Shown one piece after another: positions 54,572 to 62,577 of a DNA stretch of 64,000 nucleotides. The position numbers were made by a program, and so were the translations under genes. The notes under the pieces are model-generated. The model worked only from the letters and a program-made list of their open reading frames with translations, did no database searches and was not told the DNA's origin. Every line of letters starts with the position of its first letter. Within the stretch, counting starts at the first letter, position 1. Source of the DNA: Blastomonas fulva (lineage in GTDB: Bacteria; Pseudomonadota; Alphaproteobacteria; Sphingomonadales; Sphingomonadaceae); NCBI RefSeq assembly GCF_003431825.1, contig NZ_CP020083.1:682001-746000 (forward strand). Direction: 5' to 3'.

Positions 54572-56322
54572 GCCGCCCTCCGTTGTGCTCCGCGCACCAC
54601 CTTGCCGGGCTTTGCACCGGTCAGCCGATCGCGGTCGGTCACCACCTGTCCTGCCACCATCGTCGCCAGATAGCCACGCGCCGACTGCACGAAACGGGTG
54701 CCACCCGCAGGCAGATCATTCAGCAACGTCGGTCGCCCGATTGCAAGCGCGGCGTGATCGATCACATTGATGTCGGCGCGGTATCCCGGCGCGATCCGGC
54801 CACGGTCATGCAGGCCGAGGTGCTCGGCAGGTGCGGTGGTCTGCAATTGCACCGCGCGTTCGATGGCGATGCGCGGGCCGCGCGTGCGGTCACGCGTCCA
54901 GTGGCTGAGAAGATAGGTCGGGAAGCTGCCGTCGCAGATATATCCGACATGCGCGCCGCCATCGCTCAGCCCCAGGATCGCCCAAGGGTTGTTGAGCGTA
55001 TCATGGACGAAATCGTAATTCCCCCCGCCCCAGTTCATGATCGGGACGAAGACCTGCCCCGTTCCGTCCTGCGTGAGAAGCTGATCGTAGAGCAGATCGG
55101 GCACACTGCGCCCGGTCGCTTGCGATTGGCCGTAGAGCGAGCGGTCCAGCGGCTGTTCGTAATCAGGCTCCGGATCGAGGCAGAAGGTGCGCTGTGCCAT
55201 GCGGATCGGATCGGCACCCCATTCCTCGACCCTTGGGCTGACCGACATGACGAAGTCCGAAATCGGGCGATCATCCTCGGTCATCAGCCGCGCCTTGAAG
55301 GCGGGATCGCGCATGATCGCCACCCGTTCGACATGGGGCAAATGCATGATCGCCATATAGCTGGGGCGCGTCATGAAGGGATTTATTGTACCCTGCAGGC
55401 TGTGAATCCCGCCGATCGCACGCGGAGCGACCTGCGCGCGGATCGGCACGCCGGTAGCATTGAGTGCGTCCATTTCGCCGGTCACATATTCGTGAAAGCC
55501 CTCGGGCCAGGCGTCGTCCTGTTCATAAGTGAACGACAACGGGCGGCCACTGCGCCGCGCCAGTTCGGCGATGGTGGCGAAATCGCCCGCGTTGTCGCGA
55601 TAGAAGTCGTTGAATATCTGGATGACGCCCTTGCCCGCGCGGCCCATCGCCTCGCCCAGCGCATAGAGCTCACTCGCGGCCACCTGCCGGGCATAGGTGG
55701 GGTTGCCATGCGCATCGCGGTGGCCGACGGTGTCTGCCGTGGTGAAGCCCAATGCGCCGGCTTCCAGCCCCTCGACCAGCAGCGCCTGCATGGCGGCGAT
55801 GTCGTCAGGCGTTGCCGCCTCGCGCCGCACCGCGCGTTCGCCCATCACATAGAGCCGCAGGGGGTTGTGCGGCACCTGCACCCCGATATCCATGGTGCGC
55901 GGGGTGCGGTCGATGGCGTTGATATACTCGCCCATCGTCTCCCATTCCCAGGTTATGCCTTCATGCAGCGCCGTGCCGGGAATATCCTCCACACCTTCCA
56001 TCAGTGCGATAAGGGTCTCTCGGTCGCTGCTGCGCGCAGGCGCAAAGCCGACCCCGCAATTGCCCATGATCGCGGTGGTGACGCCATGGTTGGCGGAGGG
56101 GAGCATCTCTGCATCCCACGAGACCTGCCCGTCATAATGGGTATGAATGTCGATGAAGCCGGGGGTGACCATTGCGCCGTCGGCATCGATGGTCCGCGCT
56201 GCGGGCGTCGTAACCTTGCCCACCTCGACAATCACCCCGCCGCTGATCCCGAGATCGGCGGAAAAGGCAGGCCGCCCGGTACCATCTACCACCGACCCGC
56301 CTTTGATGAGGACATCGAGCAT
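54568..56322 (-). CDS. N-acyl-D-amino-acid deacylase (D-aminoacylase)
   Basis: Amidohydrolase of 584 residues. It has the metal-binding His60-x-His62 in PGFIDIHTHYDGQVSWD, the bridging Cys89 in IMGNCGVGFAP and the active-site Asp in GLSDGGAHVGYICDG. These are the marks of the D-aminoacylase branch, which frees D-amino acids from N-acyl-D-amino acids; some relatives act on dihydropyrimidines or N-acyl-D-Glu. The ATG at 56322 is preceded by GGGAGAGGT. It is cotranscribed with the S12 hydrolase and shares operator site 4 with the divergent PLP gene. No signal peptide. Confidence 0.88.
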   Translation of the reverse strand: MLDVLIKGGSVVDGTGRPAFSADLGISGGVIVEVGKVTTPAARTIDADGAMVTPGFIDIHTHYDGQVSWDAEMLPSANHGVTTAIMGNCGVGFAPARSSDRETLIALMEGVEDIPGTALHEGITWEWETMGEYINAIDRTPRTMDIGVQVPHNPLRLYVMGERAVRREAATPDDIAAMQALLVEGLEAGALGFTTADTVGHRDAHGNPTYARQVAASELYALGEAMGRAGKGVIQIFNDFYRDNAGDFATIAELARRSGRPLSFTYEQDDAWPEGFHEYVTGEMDALNATGVPIRAQVAPRAIGGIHSLQGTINPFMTRPSYMAIMHLPHVERVAIMRDPAFKARLMTEDDRPISDFVMSVSPRVEEWGADPIRMAQRTFCLDPEPDYEQPLDRSLYGQSQATGRSVPDLLYDQLLTQDGTGQVFVPIMNWGGGNYDFVHDTLNNPWAILGLSDGGAHVGYICDGSFPTYLLSHWTRDRTRGPRIAIERAVQLQTTAPAEHLGLHDRGRIAPGYRADINVIDHAALAIGRPTLLNDLPAGGTRFVQSARGYLATMVAGQVVTDRDRLTGAKPGKVVRGAQRRAA

Positions 56323-56377
56323 TGCTACCTCTCCCTTGGCTTGTTTCCGCCCGACTGTATGACGGACCGCAAAGGAA

Positions 56378-56402
56378 GAAAACATAATTCTGTTATGTTC
56401 TG
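56378..56402. promoter_or_regulatory. TetR-regulon operator, site 4
   Basis: Left arm GAAAACATAAT and right arm GTTATGTTCTG, spacer TCT; each arm matches 9 of 11 consensus positions, and the cores AACATAAT/GTTATGTT are almost complementary. It sits between the divergent deacylase (56 bases) and PLP-enzyme (36 bases) starts. Confidence 0.7.
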
Positions 56403-56437
56403 TTGCGATGGATGCGCTGGTCCGCTAAATCGGGCGA

Positions 56438-57601
56438 ATGCCAAACCCCTCCACCGCCGGGCCGATCGCCCCCCAGCGCCATCTGTTTGACATTCCAGCC
56501 GACCGCGCGTGGTTCAACTGCGCCTATATGGGCCCGCAGCTTCGCAGCGCGACGGCGGCGGGGGTCGCGGCTGCGGCGCGCAAGGCTGCGCCGTGGACGA
56601 TTGCACCAGCCGACTTCTTCACCGAGACGGAAGACGTGCGTCGCCTGTTCGGCGCGCTGGTCGGGGCCGATCCGGCCTGTGTCGCTATCATGCCGTCAGC
56701 CAGCTACGGGCTGGAACTTGCAGCCCGCACATTACCGCTCGACGCCGGGCAGACGGTGCTGGTCCTGGCTGAGGAATTTCCCAGCAATTACTACCCCTGG
56801 ACCGATCGCGCATCGCAGGTTGGCGCAACGGTGGAGACTGTTCCGGCTCCGGAGGACGGTGACTGGACCGCGGCAGTGCTGGCGCGGCTTCGGCCGGGGG
56901 TCGCCATTGCAGCCCTGCCGAATTGTCACTGGGCAAGCGGCCTCGGGCTTGACCTTGTTCGGATCGGCGCAGCCTGCCGGGCCAACGGCACCCGGCTTGC
57001 GCTCGATCTTACCCAGTCGTGCGGCGCGATGCCGTTTTCGGTTGCGCAGGTACAGCCCGATTTCATGGTCGCTGCAACTTACAAGTGGTTGCTCGGCCCC
57101 TACTCGATCGCCCTCGCCTATGTTGCACCCCAATGGCATGGCGCGCGACCGATCGAACACGTCTGGGCCTCTCGCGCGGGGGCGGAAGATTTCTCAGGTC
57201 TCGTCAACTATCGCGATGCCACCCAGCCCGGCGCACGCCGTTTCGACGTCGGCGAACGCTCCAATTTTGCGCTGCTGCCGGTGGCGATCGCCGCGCTGGA
57301 GCAACTGCTCGACTGGCAGGTGGAGCGGATCGCGACGAGTCTTGGCGCCATTAACGCCGGCATCGCCGATCGTCTTGCCGCCAGTGGCTTTGTGGTTCCG
57401 GCAGCCCAAGTGCGCTCACCCCACATCCTGGGAGTGGCGGTACCTCCGGGCGCCTCCGACATTGTCGCCCGCCTTGCCGCACAGCAGATTCATGTCAGCC
57501 AGCGCGGGTCCATGATCAGGATATCGCCGCATCTGCATGTGTCCGATCACGATATCGACCGGCTGTGCGACGCACTGAACGCCATCGGGCAAGGGGCATG
57601 A
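56438..57601 (+). CDS. Class V aminotransferase-fold PLP enzyme
   Basis: Protein of 387 residues similar to cysteine desulfurase/isopenicillin-N-epimerase-type enzymes: WFNCAYMGPQLRSATAAGVA, IMPSASYGLELAARTLPL, LALDLTQSCGAMPFSVAQVQ (PLP Asp), and the Schiff-base Lys216 in ATYKWLLGPYSIALAYVAP. Kynureninase, selenocysteine lyase and amino-acid epimerase activities occur in this fold. Next to D-amino-acid enzymes an epimerase or lyase role is attractive but unproven. The stop overlaps the flavoprotein ATG (ATGA). Confidence 0.85.
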   Translation: MPNPSTAGPIAPQRHLFDIPADRAWFNCAYMGPQLRSATAAGVAAAARKAAPWTIAPADFFTETEDVRRLFGALVGADPACVAIMPSASYGLELAARTLPLDAGQTVLVLAEEFPSNYYPWTDRASQVGATVETVPAPEDGDWTAAVLARLRPGVAIAALPNCHWASGLGLDLVRIGAACRANGTRLALDLTQSCGAMPFSVAQVQPDFMVAATYKWLLGPYSIALAYVAPQWHGARPIEHVWASRAGAEDFSGLVNYRDATQPGARRFDVGERSNFALLPVAIAALEQLLDWQVERIATSLGAINAGIADRLAASGFVVPAAQVRSPHILGVAVPPGASDIVARLAAQQIHVSQRGSMIRISPHLHVSDHDIDRLCDALNAIGQGA

Positions 57602-58788
57602 GCAACACTGCAGACGTCATCGTCATCGGCCTCGGCGCGGCGGGGAGCGCGGCGCTATATCAACTCGCCCGCGCAGGGATCAGCGCCATCGGCATCGACC
57701 GCTGGGAGCCCCCCCACGCCATGGGATCGAGCCATGGCGAAACCCGCATCACCCGCCAGGCCATCGGCGAGGGCCAGGTCTATGTCCCACTGGTCCTGCG
57801 CTCGCACGAAATCTGGCGAGAGCTGGAACGGGAAACCGGCCAGAGGCTGTTCGAAGCGTGCGGGGTGCTGATCATCGGCGCGGAAGGCGGTGCGGCGATG
57901 CACCACAGCCGCAGCGGGTTCGTGCTGAACACCATCGCTGCGGCACAGGCACACGCGATCGAGCACGACGTCCTGAGCATCGAGGAAACCCGCGCCCGCT
58001 TCCCGCAATTCGCTCTGTCCGGGGACGAACTGGTCTATTTCGAACCCGGCGGCGGCTTCGTCTATCCCGAACGCTGCATCGCAGCGCAGCTTGCCATGGC
58101 CCGCAAGCTGGGTGCGCGGATGGAGACCGGGTCGCAGGTTACCGCGATTACCGAAACGCCGGGCGGCGTGACAGTACAGGCGGGTGGGGCAACCTACCAT
58201 GCGGGCAACGTGATCCTTGCCGGTGGGGCGTGGACGCCGGGCCTTGTGGGTAGCAACGGCCTCGCCCCGCTGACTCTGCGGCGGCAGGTACTGCACTGGT
58301 TCGCACCCGAGCGCCCGCAGGATTTTGCGGTCGGCACCTTCCCCGCCTTCATCTGGCTGCATGGCAACCACCCGGAGGACAGCTTCTACGGCTTCCCGAT
58401 CCCGGATGATCTTGGCCATGCCCTCGTAAAGGTCGCCGACGAGAACCAGAGCCGCGCCACGGCCGATCCCGACCAGCTGGATCGGGACGTCCGACCTGAG
58501 GAGGCCGCCGAAATGCACCGCGATCATCTTGTCGGCAGGATCCCCGGCCTCACCCTCCCGCAGGTGCGCTCTGCCGCGTGTCTTTACACCTGCGCGCCCG
58601 ATGCCGACTTCGTAATCGGGCCCGTCGATGGGATGGAGCGCATCACGGTGGTTTCGGCATGCTCGGGCCATGGTTTCAAGCATTCCGCAGCCGTGGGCGA
58701 ACACGCGGTACGCCTGATCACCGAAGGCCCTGCCGCGGCGATCCCCGCCTTCGATCCTCGCCGCCTGAGCGCGATACCGCAGCCGTGA
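57598..58788 (+). CDS. N-methyl-amino-acid oxidase-like flavoprotein (MSOX/SoxA family)
   Basis: FAD-dependent oxidoreductase of 396 residues. The Rossmann motif is VIVIGLGAAGSAALYQLARA near the N-terminus, followed by GSSHGETRITRQAIGEG. The covalent-flavin Cys of monomeric sarcosine oxidase (CMYT) has a counterpart at Cys328 in SAACLYTCAPDADFVIG, and SGHGFKHSAAVGE follows as in the family. These enzymes oxidise N-methyl amino acids such as sarcosine, N-methyltryptophan or pipecolate. In this context it may demethylate N-methyl residues released from the peptide; this is inference. Translationally coupled to the PLP gene. Confidence 0.88.
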   Translation: MSNTADVIVIGLGAAGSAALYQLARAGISAIGIDRWEPPHAMGSSHGETRITRQAIGEGQVYVPLVLRSHEIWRELERETGQRLFEACGVLIIGAEGGAAMHHSRSGFVLNTIAAAQAHAIEHDVLSIEETRARFPQFALSGDELVYFEPGGGFVYPERCIAAQLAMARKLGARMETGSQVTAITETPGGVTVQAGGATYHAGNVILAGGAWTPGLVGSNGLAPLTLRRQVLHWFAPERPQDFAVGTFPAFIWLHGNHPEDSFYGFPIPDDLGHALVKVADENQSRATADPDQLDRDVRPEEAAEMHRDHLVGRIPGLTLPQVRSAACLYTCAPDADFVIGPVDGMERITVVSACSGHGFKHSAAVGEHAVRLITEGPAAAIPAFDPRRLSAIPQP

Positions 58789-58832
58789 ACGCCCCCACCT
58801 CCGACCAAGCGATGAACCCCGCCCTGCGGTAG

Positions 58833-59119
58833 GAGACGATCGCATTGCTCGCCCAGATCGAGCAGCGCTGCGCTGGCTGTCATGGTGCACGGTGCACAAC
58901 GCCAACAACCTGGGAGACAAGGGCGATGGGCCGAAGGTCGGCGGGCATCAGGCCAGCTGCGCCTCAATCACGGCGGTGATGGCCGCGCTCAGTTGCCACG
59001 CGTTGCACCCGCAGGACAAGGTCGTGGTCAAGCCGCCGGCGACGGCGGCGCGCAAGCACCCCATCTGCTTTTCCCGCGAGGGGCAACGCCTCTGCATTGT
59101 CCGAAACTTGTATACGTAA
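58833..59119 (+). pseudogene. Transketolase/pyruvate dehydrogenase E1-like gene fragment
   Basis: The frame ending at 59119 reads VHNANNLGDKGDGPKVGGHQ, ASCASITAVMAALSCHALHP and QDKVVVKPPATAARK, which corresponds to the thiamine-binding N-terminal part of AceE/transketolase-type proteins (HNANH...KVGGHQASSAS...LRPEDRVAVKPHA). Upstream, ETIALLAQIEQR continues the same similarity in another frame, so a frameshift is present near 58870. The rest of the gene is missing after about 75 residues. A decayed fragment. Confidence 0.7.
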
Positions 59120-59230
59120 TTCAGACGCTCAACCTTGCTCGTTGTCCGAGATTAGGGTGCAGATTTCGGAAATGGTCCAACTTTTATTCCAACTGAAGGC
59201 GCAGATTCCTGACCGCTTCAGCCGGTCACC

Positions 59231-59349
59231 TTCGAACACCGTCTGGCAGCAACCCGCATGGGCGTCTGTTTGGCGACAGCGCAGAGACTCGGCACGGCGC
59301 CGCAGAATGTCGAGAAGGACTTCCGGGCCTGTTGGACACTCGACGCCTT
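59231..59349 (+). pseudogene. Possible AbiEii-like nucleotidyltransferase gene fragment
   Basis: A short in-frame stretch reads FEHRLAATRMGVCLATAQRL, GTAPQNVEKDFRACWTLDAL and FNGIEGA, close to the N-terminal pattern of AbiEii/AbiGii toxin-type nucleotidyltransferases (LGxxxxxVEKDFWVCWTLDALF). No catalytic GS-x-D region follows. Similarity is limited to about 40 residues, so the identification is tentative. The 59120-59230 stretch holds nothing recognisable. Confidence 0.5.
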
Positions 59350-59409
59350 GTTCAACGGGATCGAAGGCGCCTTGGCTTTTGTGGCGAGCACATCGCAGAG
59401 GGGCGGCGC

Positions 59410-59751
59410 TCAGTTGCGGCTGGCGAGCACCGAGACGCGGCCGACGCGGTAGCCGCGCTTGCGCATTGCCTTGACATAGTCCTTGTCCGCATCGACCAGT
59501 TCGACGGCATATTCCTCCCACGCATCGGCGATGTCCTCGCGGTCGCTGGCGCGGCGCAGGTCGTGGTTGAGCTCCTTGTCGGCCTCGTTGACGTTGGCGA
59601 GATAGTTGAACCACTGCGCGTTGAAGACCTCCGAGATCGGCTCGCTGCGTATGGCCGGCAACGGGAAATCGGGGCCGGTGGAATATTGTGCGGTGGCCAG
59701 CGCAGGAACCCCGAGCGAAACCAGGCAAACAGCGACGGCAAGCAACTTCAT
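59410..59751 (-). CDS. Secreted hypothetical protein, 113 residues
   Basis: GAGGAGAAG precedes the ATG at 59751. Signal peptide MKLLAVAVCLVSLGVPALATA; the mature part is charged and helical (FNAQWFNYLANVNEADKELN, WEEYAVELVDADKDYVKAMR). No family recognised. It lies 80 bases downstream of the anti-sigma gene on the same strand and may belong to that operon. Confidence 0.7.
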   Translation of the reverse strand: MKLLAVAVCLVSLGVPALATAQYSTGPDFPLPAIRSEPISEVFNAQWFNYLANVNEADKELNHDLRRASDREDIADAWEEYAVELVDADKDYVKAMRKRGYRVGRVSVLASRN

Positions 59752-59831
59752 CGAACTTCTCCTCATTGGCGTTGACGTTCCGAAGGGACAACGACGCGCG
59801 CGCCGCGTTTCATCCCGCTGCAGGAGAATTA

Positions 59832-60563
59832 TCAGCGGCGGCCCGGCCGGCCCGGACGAGGCGCCACCCAGCCACCCGCCTGCCAGGCGCGCTCGGTTGC
59901 CGCATCGGCGACATCGCCCGCGCGCATCGCATCGACCGCTGCGAGCAGATCGCTCGCACCCGCCTGGCGATAGGTGGATTGCGCGGAACCGGCCACCGCC
60001 TGGCGCAGCGCCCAGCGATCATCCTGGCGGCAGGCGATCCCGGCAATGGCGGCGCTGTCGAAGCTGCGGCAGACCGCGCCCTGCCTGTCGCGGAAGGTGA
60101 GGCCGATGCGGATATCGGTTGACGCAGGCTGGGCAGATGCGAGCTGGCGATCCAGCGCGTCAGCTAGTCCGCCTTGCGCAACCAGCATCTCGCCCCGGAC
60201 CCCGACCGGCCCAGCGCCGGGTGCCGTCTCGAGTGCCGTGTCGGGGGCCAGAAGGCGCGGGCCGATCACCAGCCCCAGCGCAAGGCTCGCGGCCATCGCG
60301 GCGAAGGTCGGCCAGCCGAACCGGCGCCGGGCATCGGACACTGGAATGGCGGCGACCTCCAGCGGCCGGGTCAGCCGCTCGGGAAGAGGTTCATCGAGCG
60401 CCGGGTCGAAATGCGCCTTCAGCCTGGTCTTGAGCGCTCGCTGCTGCGCGATCATCGCCGCCAGCGCCTGGTCCTGATCTGCTGCGCGCTCGATGCGGCG
60501 GCTGGTGACCAGATCGAGCTCGCCATCGACATAGGCCATGATGATATCGTGATCGAAGGTCAT
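59832..60563 (-). CDS. Membrane anti-sigma factor
   Basis: Protein of 243 residues. The cytoplasmic part has the anti-sigma pattern IIMAYVDGELDLVTSRRIER (residues 7-26), followed after about 85 residues by one TM helix (WPTFAAMAASLALGLVIGPR). The extracytoplasmic domain holds a Cys pair (AVCRSFDSAAIAGIACRQDD), which could be redox-active. It is encoded directly after an ECF sigma gene with an ATGA overlap, the standard sigma/anti-sigma arrangement. The signal sensed is unknown. Confidence 0.85.
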   Translation of the reverse strand: MTFDHDIIMAYVDGELDLVTSRRIERAADQDQALAAMIAQQRALKTRLKAHFDPALDEPLPERLTRPLEVAAIPVSDARRRFGWPTFAAMAASLALGLVIGPRLLAPDTALETAPGAGPVGVRGEMLVAQGGLADALDRQLASAQPASTDIRIGLTFRDRQGAVCRSFDSAAIAGIACRQDDRWALRQAVAGSAQSTYRQAGASDLLAAVDAMRAGDVADAATERAWQAGGWVAPRPGRPGRR

Positions 60564-61048
60564 GCGGCTTCTCCGAGCATATTGGCCAGAGCCTCGCGCC
60601 CGCGCCCCAGGCGCGAGGTCAGAGTTCCGACTGGAACCGAGGCGATGTCGGCGGCTTCGCGGTAGCTGTAGCCCTCGACGAGCACCAGGACGACCGCCTC
60701 GCGCTGTTCGGGCGGCAGCCTGGCCATGGCGCGATCGATATCGCCCAGTTCCAGTTGCGCTTCCATCCGCCGATGGCCGTCATCCGCGATCTGCACAGCA
60801 TCGTCATCGATATTGGCGGTAGGGCCTCGCCGTGCGTTCGCGCGATGGCGATCTATCCAGAGATTTCGGGTGATGCGGTACATCCAGCTATCCAATCGTG
60901 TTCCCGGCTGCCATTGCTGACGTGCGACCAAAGCACGCTCGACCGCCGCCTGGCACAGGTCGTCGGCATCGGCGTGATGACCGGCAAGCCCCCGCGCAAA
61001 GCGTCGCAACCGCGGCAGCAGGGCAACCAGATCTTGCTCAAATGCCAT
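60560..61048 (-). CDS. ECF sigma factor
   Basis: RpoE-type sigma factor of 162 residues. Region 2 has LRRFARGLAGHHADADDLCQ, RLDSWMYRITRNLWIDRHR; region 4 has LPPEQREAVVLVLVEGYSYR and the recognition helix SVPVGTLTSRLGRGREALAN. ATG at 61048 chosen from the family start (MAFEQDLVALLPRLRRF). Divergent from the S8 protease gene, with a perfect inverted repeat in the gap. Distinct from EcfG. Confidence 0.92.
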   Translation of the reverse strand: MAFEQDLVALLPRLRRFARGLAGHHADADDLCQAAVERALVARQQWQPGTRLDSWMYRITRNLWIDRHRANARRGPTANIDDDAVQIADDGHRRMEAQLELGDIDRAMARLPPEQREAVVLVLVEGYSYREAADIASVPVGTLTSRLGRGREALANMLGEAA

Positions 61049-61111
61049 TCTCGCGCTCCACATCGGCGGTTGCCATGCCGCATCGGGTCAGCCATTTTTT
61101 GTGGTTCATGC

Positions 61112-61143
61112 GGATGAAACGTCCCGGTTGATGCGTTTCATCC
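61112..61143. promoter_or_regulatory. Perfect inverted repeat in the sigma/protease intergenic region
   Basis: GGATGAAACG (61112-61121) and CGTTTCATCC (61134-61143) are exact complements, 12 bases apart. They lie 63 bases before the sigma ATG and 65 bases before the protease ATG. TGAAAC and CGTT resemble ECF promoter elements, so this may be a symmetric bidirectional promoter; a dyad operator is the alternative. A second dyad, CACGAA-AAA-TTCGTG, is at 61150-61164. Confidence 0.5.
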
Positions 61144-61208
61144 CCGGACCACGAAAAATTCGTGCAAGGACAAGGCGGAGGGATGGCCTCTGGCAGGGAC
61201 GCAGCAGC

Positions 61209-62480
61209 ATGATGGCAAAAATATGCAGGGTCATGGCGGGGGTGGCAATGGTCGCCCTTCCGGCGGCGGCGATGCCCCAGATCGGGCTGCCTTCGCTGCC
61301 CACGCCGCGCGGCGGGATCGACGGGCTTGCACGGCCCCTGCTCGACACTCTCGACCTCGATCGGCTGTCGCCCGATGCGGTGGCGCGGCAACTGCGCTCG
61401 GCAAGGCTTGATCGCCTGACCGGTTTTGTCCGCACCCATCGCGATCGGGTCGAGTTCGACGCGGTGCGCGCGCCTGCCCTGCGCGGCGTGCTGCTGGCGA
61501 CGGGGGTGGCGGGCGCCGACCGGGCCAGAGCGATTGCGGCAGGGTACCGCATCATCGACGAAGAGGTCATCGCGGAGCTCGACCTGACCTTTGTCCGCTT
61601 CGCGCTTCCCGAAGGACTGCCGCTCGGCAAGGCGCAGCGCCAGCTGGCCGCGCTGATGCCCGCAGCCGAGATAGCAGCGGACAACCTCTATTTCCCCAGT
61701 GGCGGTCTTCCGCCCGCAGCATCTCTCGGCGCGCTGGCCGCTGCGCAGACAGGCGGGCCCGGCGGCGCGCGGATCGGCCTGATCGACAGCGGCGTGGGCC
61801 CACTCCCCGGCCTCAGCGCACGGGTCGTGCAGAAGGGCTTTGCCACCGGCGCGCCCCGCGCGGGTGACCATGGCACCGCGGTGGCGGCGCTGGCGCTGGG
61901 CGCGGCGGGTTCGGGCAGCGCGCTCTATGCTGCCGATGTCTATGGCACCGATGCCACGGGCGGCACCGCCTCGGCAATCGCACGCGCGCTGGGATGGCTC
62001 AGCGGGCAGCAGGCCGCCGTGATCAACATCAGCCTGGTCGGACCGGACAACGCGCTGGTCCATGCAGCGATCGCGCGGGCCCAGGCCAAGGGTGCGCTGA
62101 TCGTCGCAGCCGTCGGCAATGATGGCCCGGCGGCGCCGCCAGCCTTTCCGGCAGCACAGTTCGGTGTGCTCGCGGTGACCGGTGTGGATACCTCCGGCCG
62201 GGTGTTGCCCGAGGCGGGACGCGGAAAGCATGTCGCCTTCGCAGCACCAGGGCGCAGCCTGGCGCCCGCCGCAGGGGGAGGTAAGAGCGTCACGGTGCGC
62301 GGCACGTCCTTTGCCGCGCCGCTGGTCGCAGGCAGGCTGGCGCAGCTGTACCCCGCCCCTGCCCCCGGCCGAATCGAGACCGCCGTGCGCGGCCTGATAG
62401 GCCAGGCGCGCGATCTGGGGCGCAAGGGCCGCGACCCGGTCTATGGCCATGGCCTGGTCTGTGGCGATTGCGGCCGCTGA
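61209..62480 (+). CDS. Exported S8 (subtilisin-like) serine protease
   Basis: Protein of 423 residues with a signal peptide (MMAKICRVMAGVAMVALPAAA). The pro-region (about 20-160) is followed by the catalytic domain with Asp193 (GLIDSGVG), His221 (GDHGTAVAALALG), the oxyanion Asn in AVGNDGPAAPP and Ser367 (RGTSFAAPLVAGRLA). The catalytic triad is complete. Probably periplasmic. The neighbouring Gly-rich gene (97 bases downstream) may be cotranscribed, and the divergent ECF sigma factor may control both. Confidence 0.92.
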   Translation: MMAKICRVMAGVAMVALPAAAMPQIGLPSLPTPRGGIDGLARPLLDTLDLDRLSPDAVARQLRSARLDRLTGFVRTHRDRVEFDAVRAPALRGVLLATGVAGADRARAIAAGYRIIDEEVIAELDLTFVRFALPEGLPLGKAQRQLAALMPAAEIAADNLYFPSGGLPPAASLGALAAAQTGGPGGARIGLIDSGVGPLPGLSARVVQKGFATGAPRAGDHGTAVAALALGAAGSGSALYAADVYGTDATGGTASAIARALGWLSGQQAAVINISLVGPDNALVHAAIARAQAKGALIVAAVGNDGPAAPPAFPAAQFGVLAVTGVDTSGRVLPEAGRGKHVAFAAPGRSLAPAAGGGKSVTVRGTSFAAPLVAGRLAQLYPAPAPGRIETAVRGLIGQARDLGRKGRDPVYGHGLVCGDCGR

Positions 62481-62577
62481 CAAATTCCTCCCGGCCGGGG
62501 ATGGATTGCCCGTGCCGCCTCGTTGTCTCTCCAGCGGATGCCGTTCCGGCGCATCCGGCAAGCGAAGGAGATCAACG

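Noticed and set aside
59100..59409. Right attachment site copying the tRNA-Ser 3' end
   Set aside because: Reading through the region I found no copy of the T-arm/acceptor sequence (GGGTTCGAATCCCTCC), so no attachment site is annotated.
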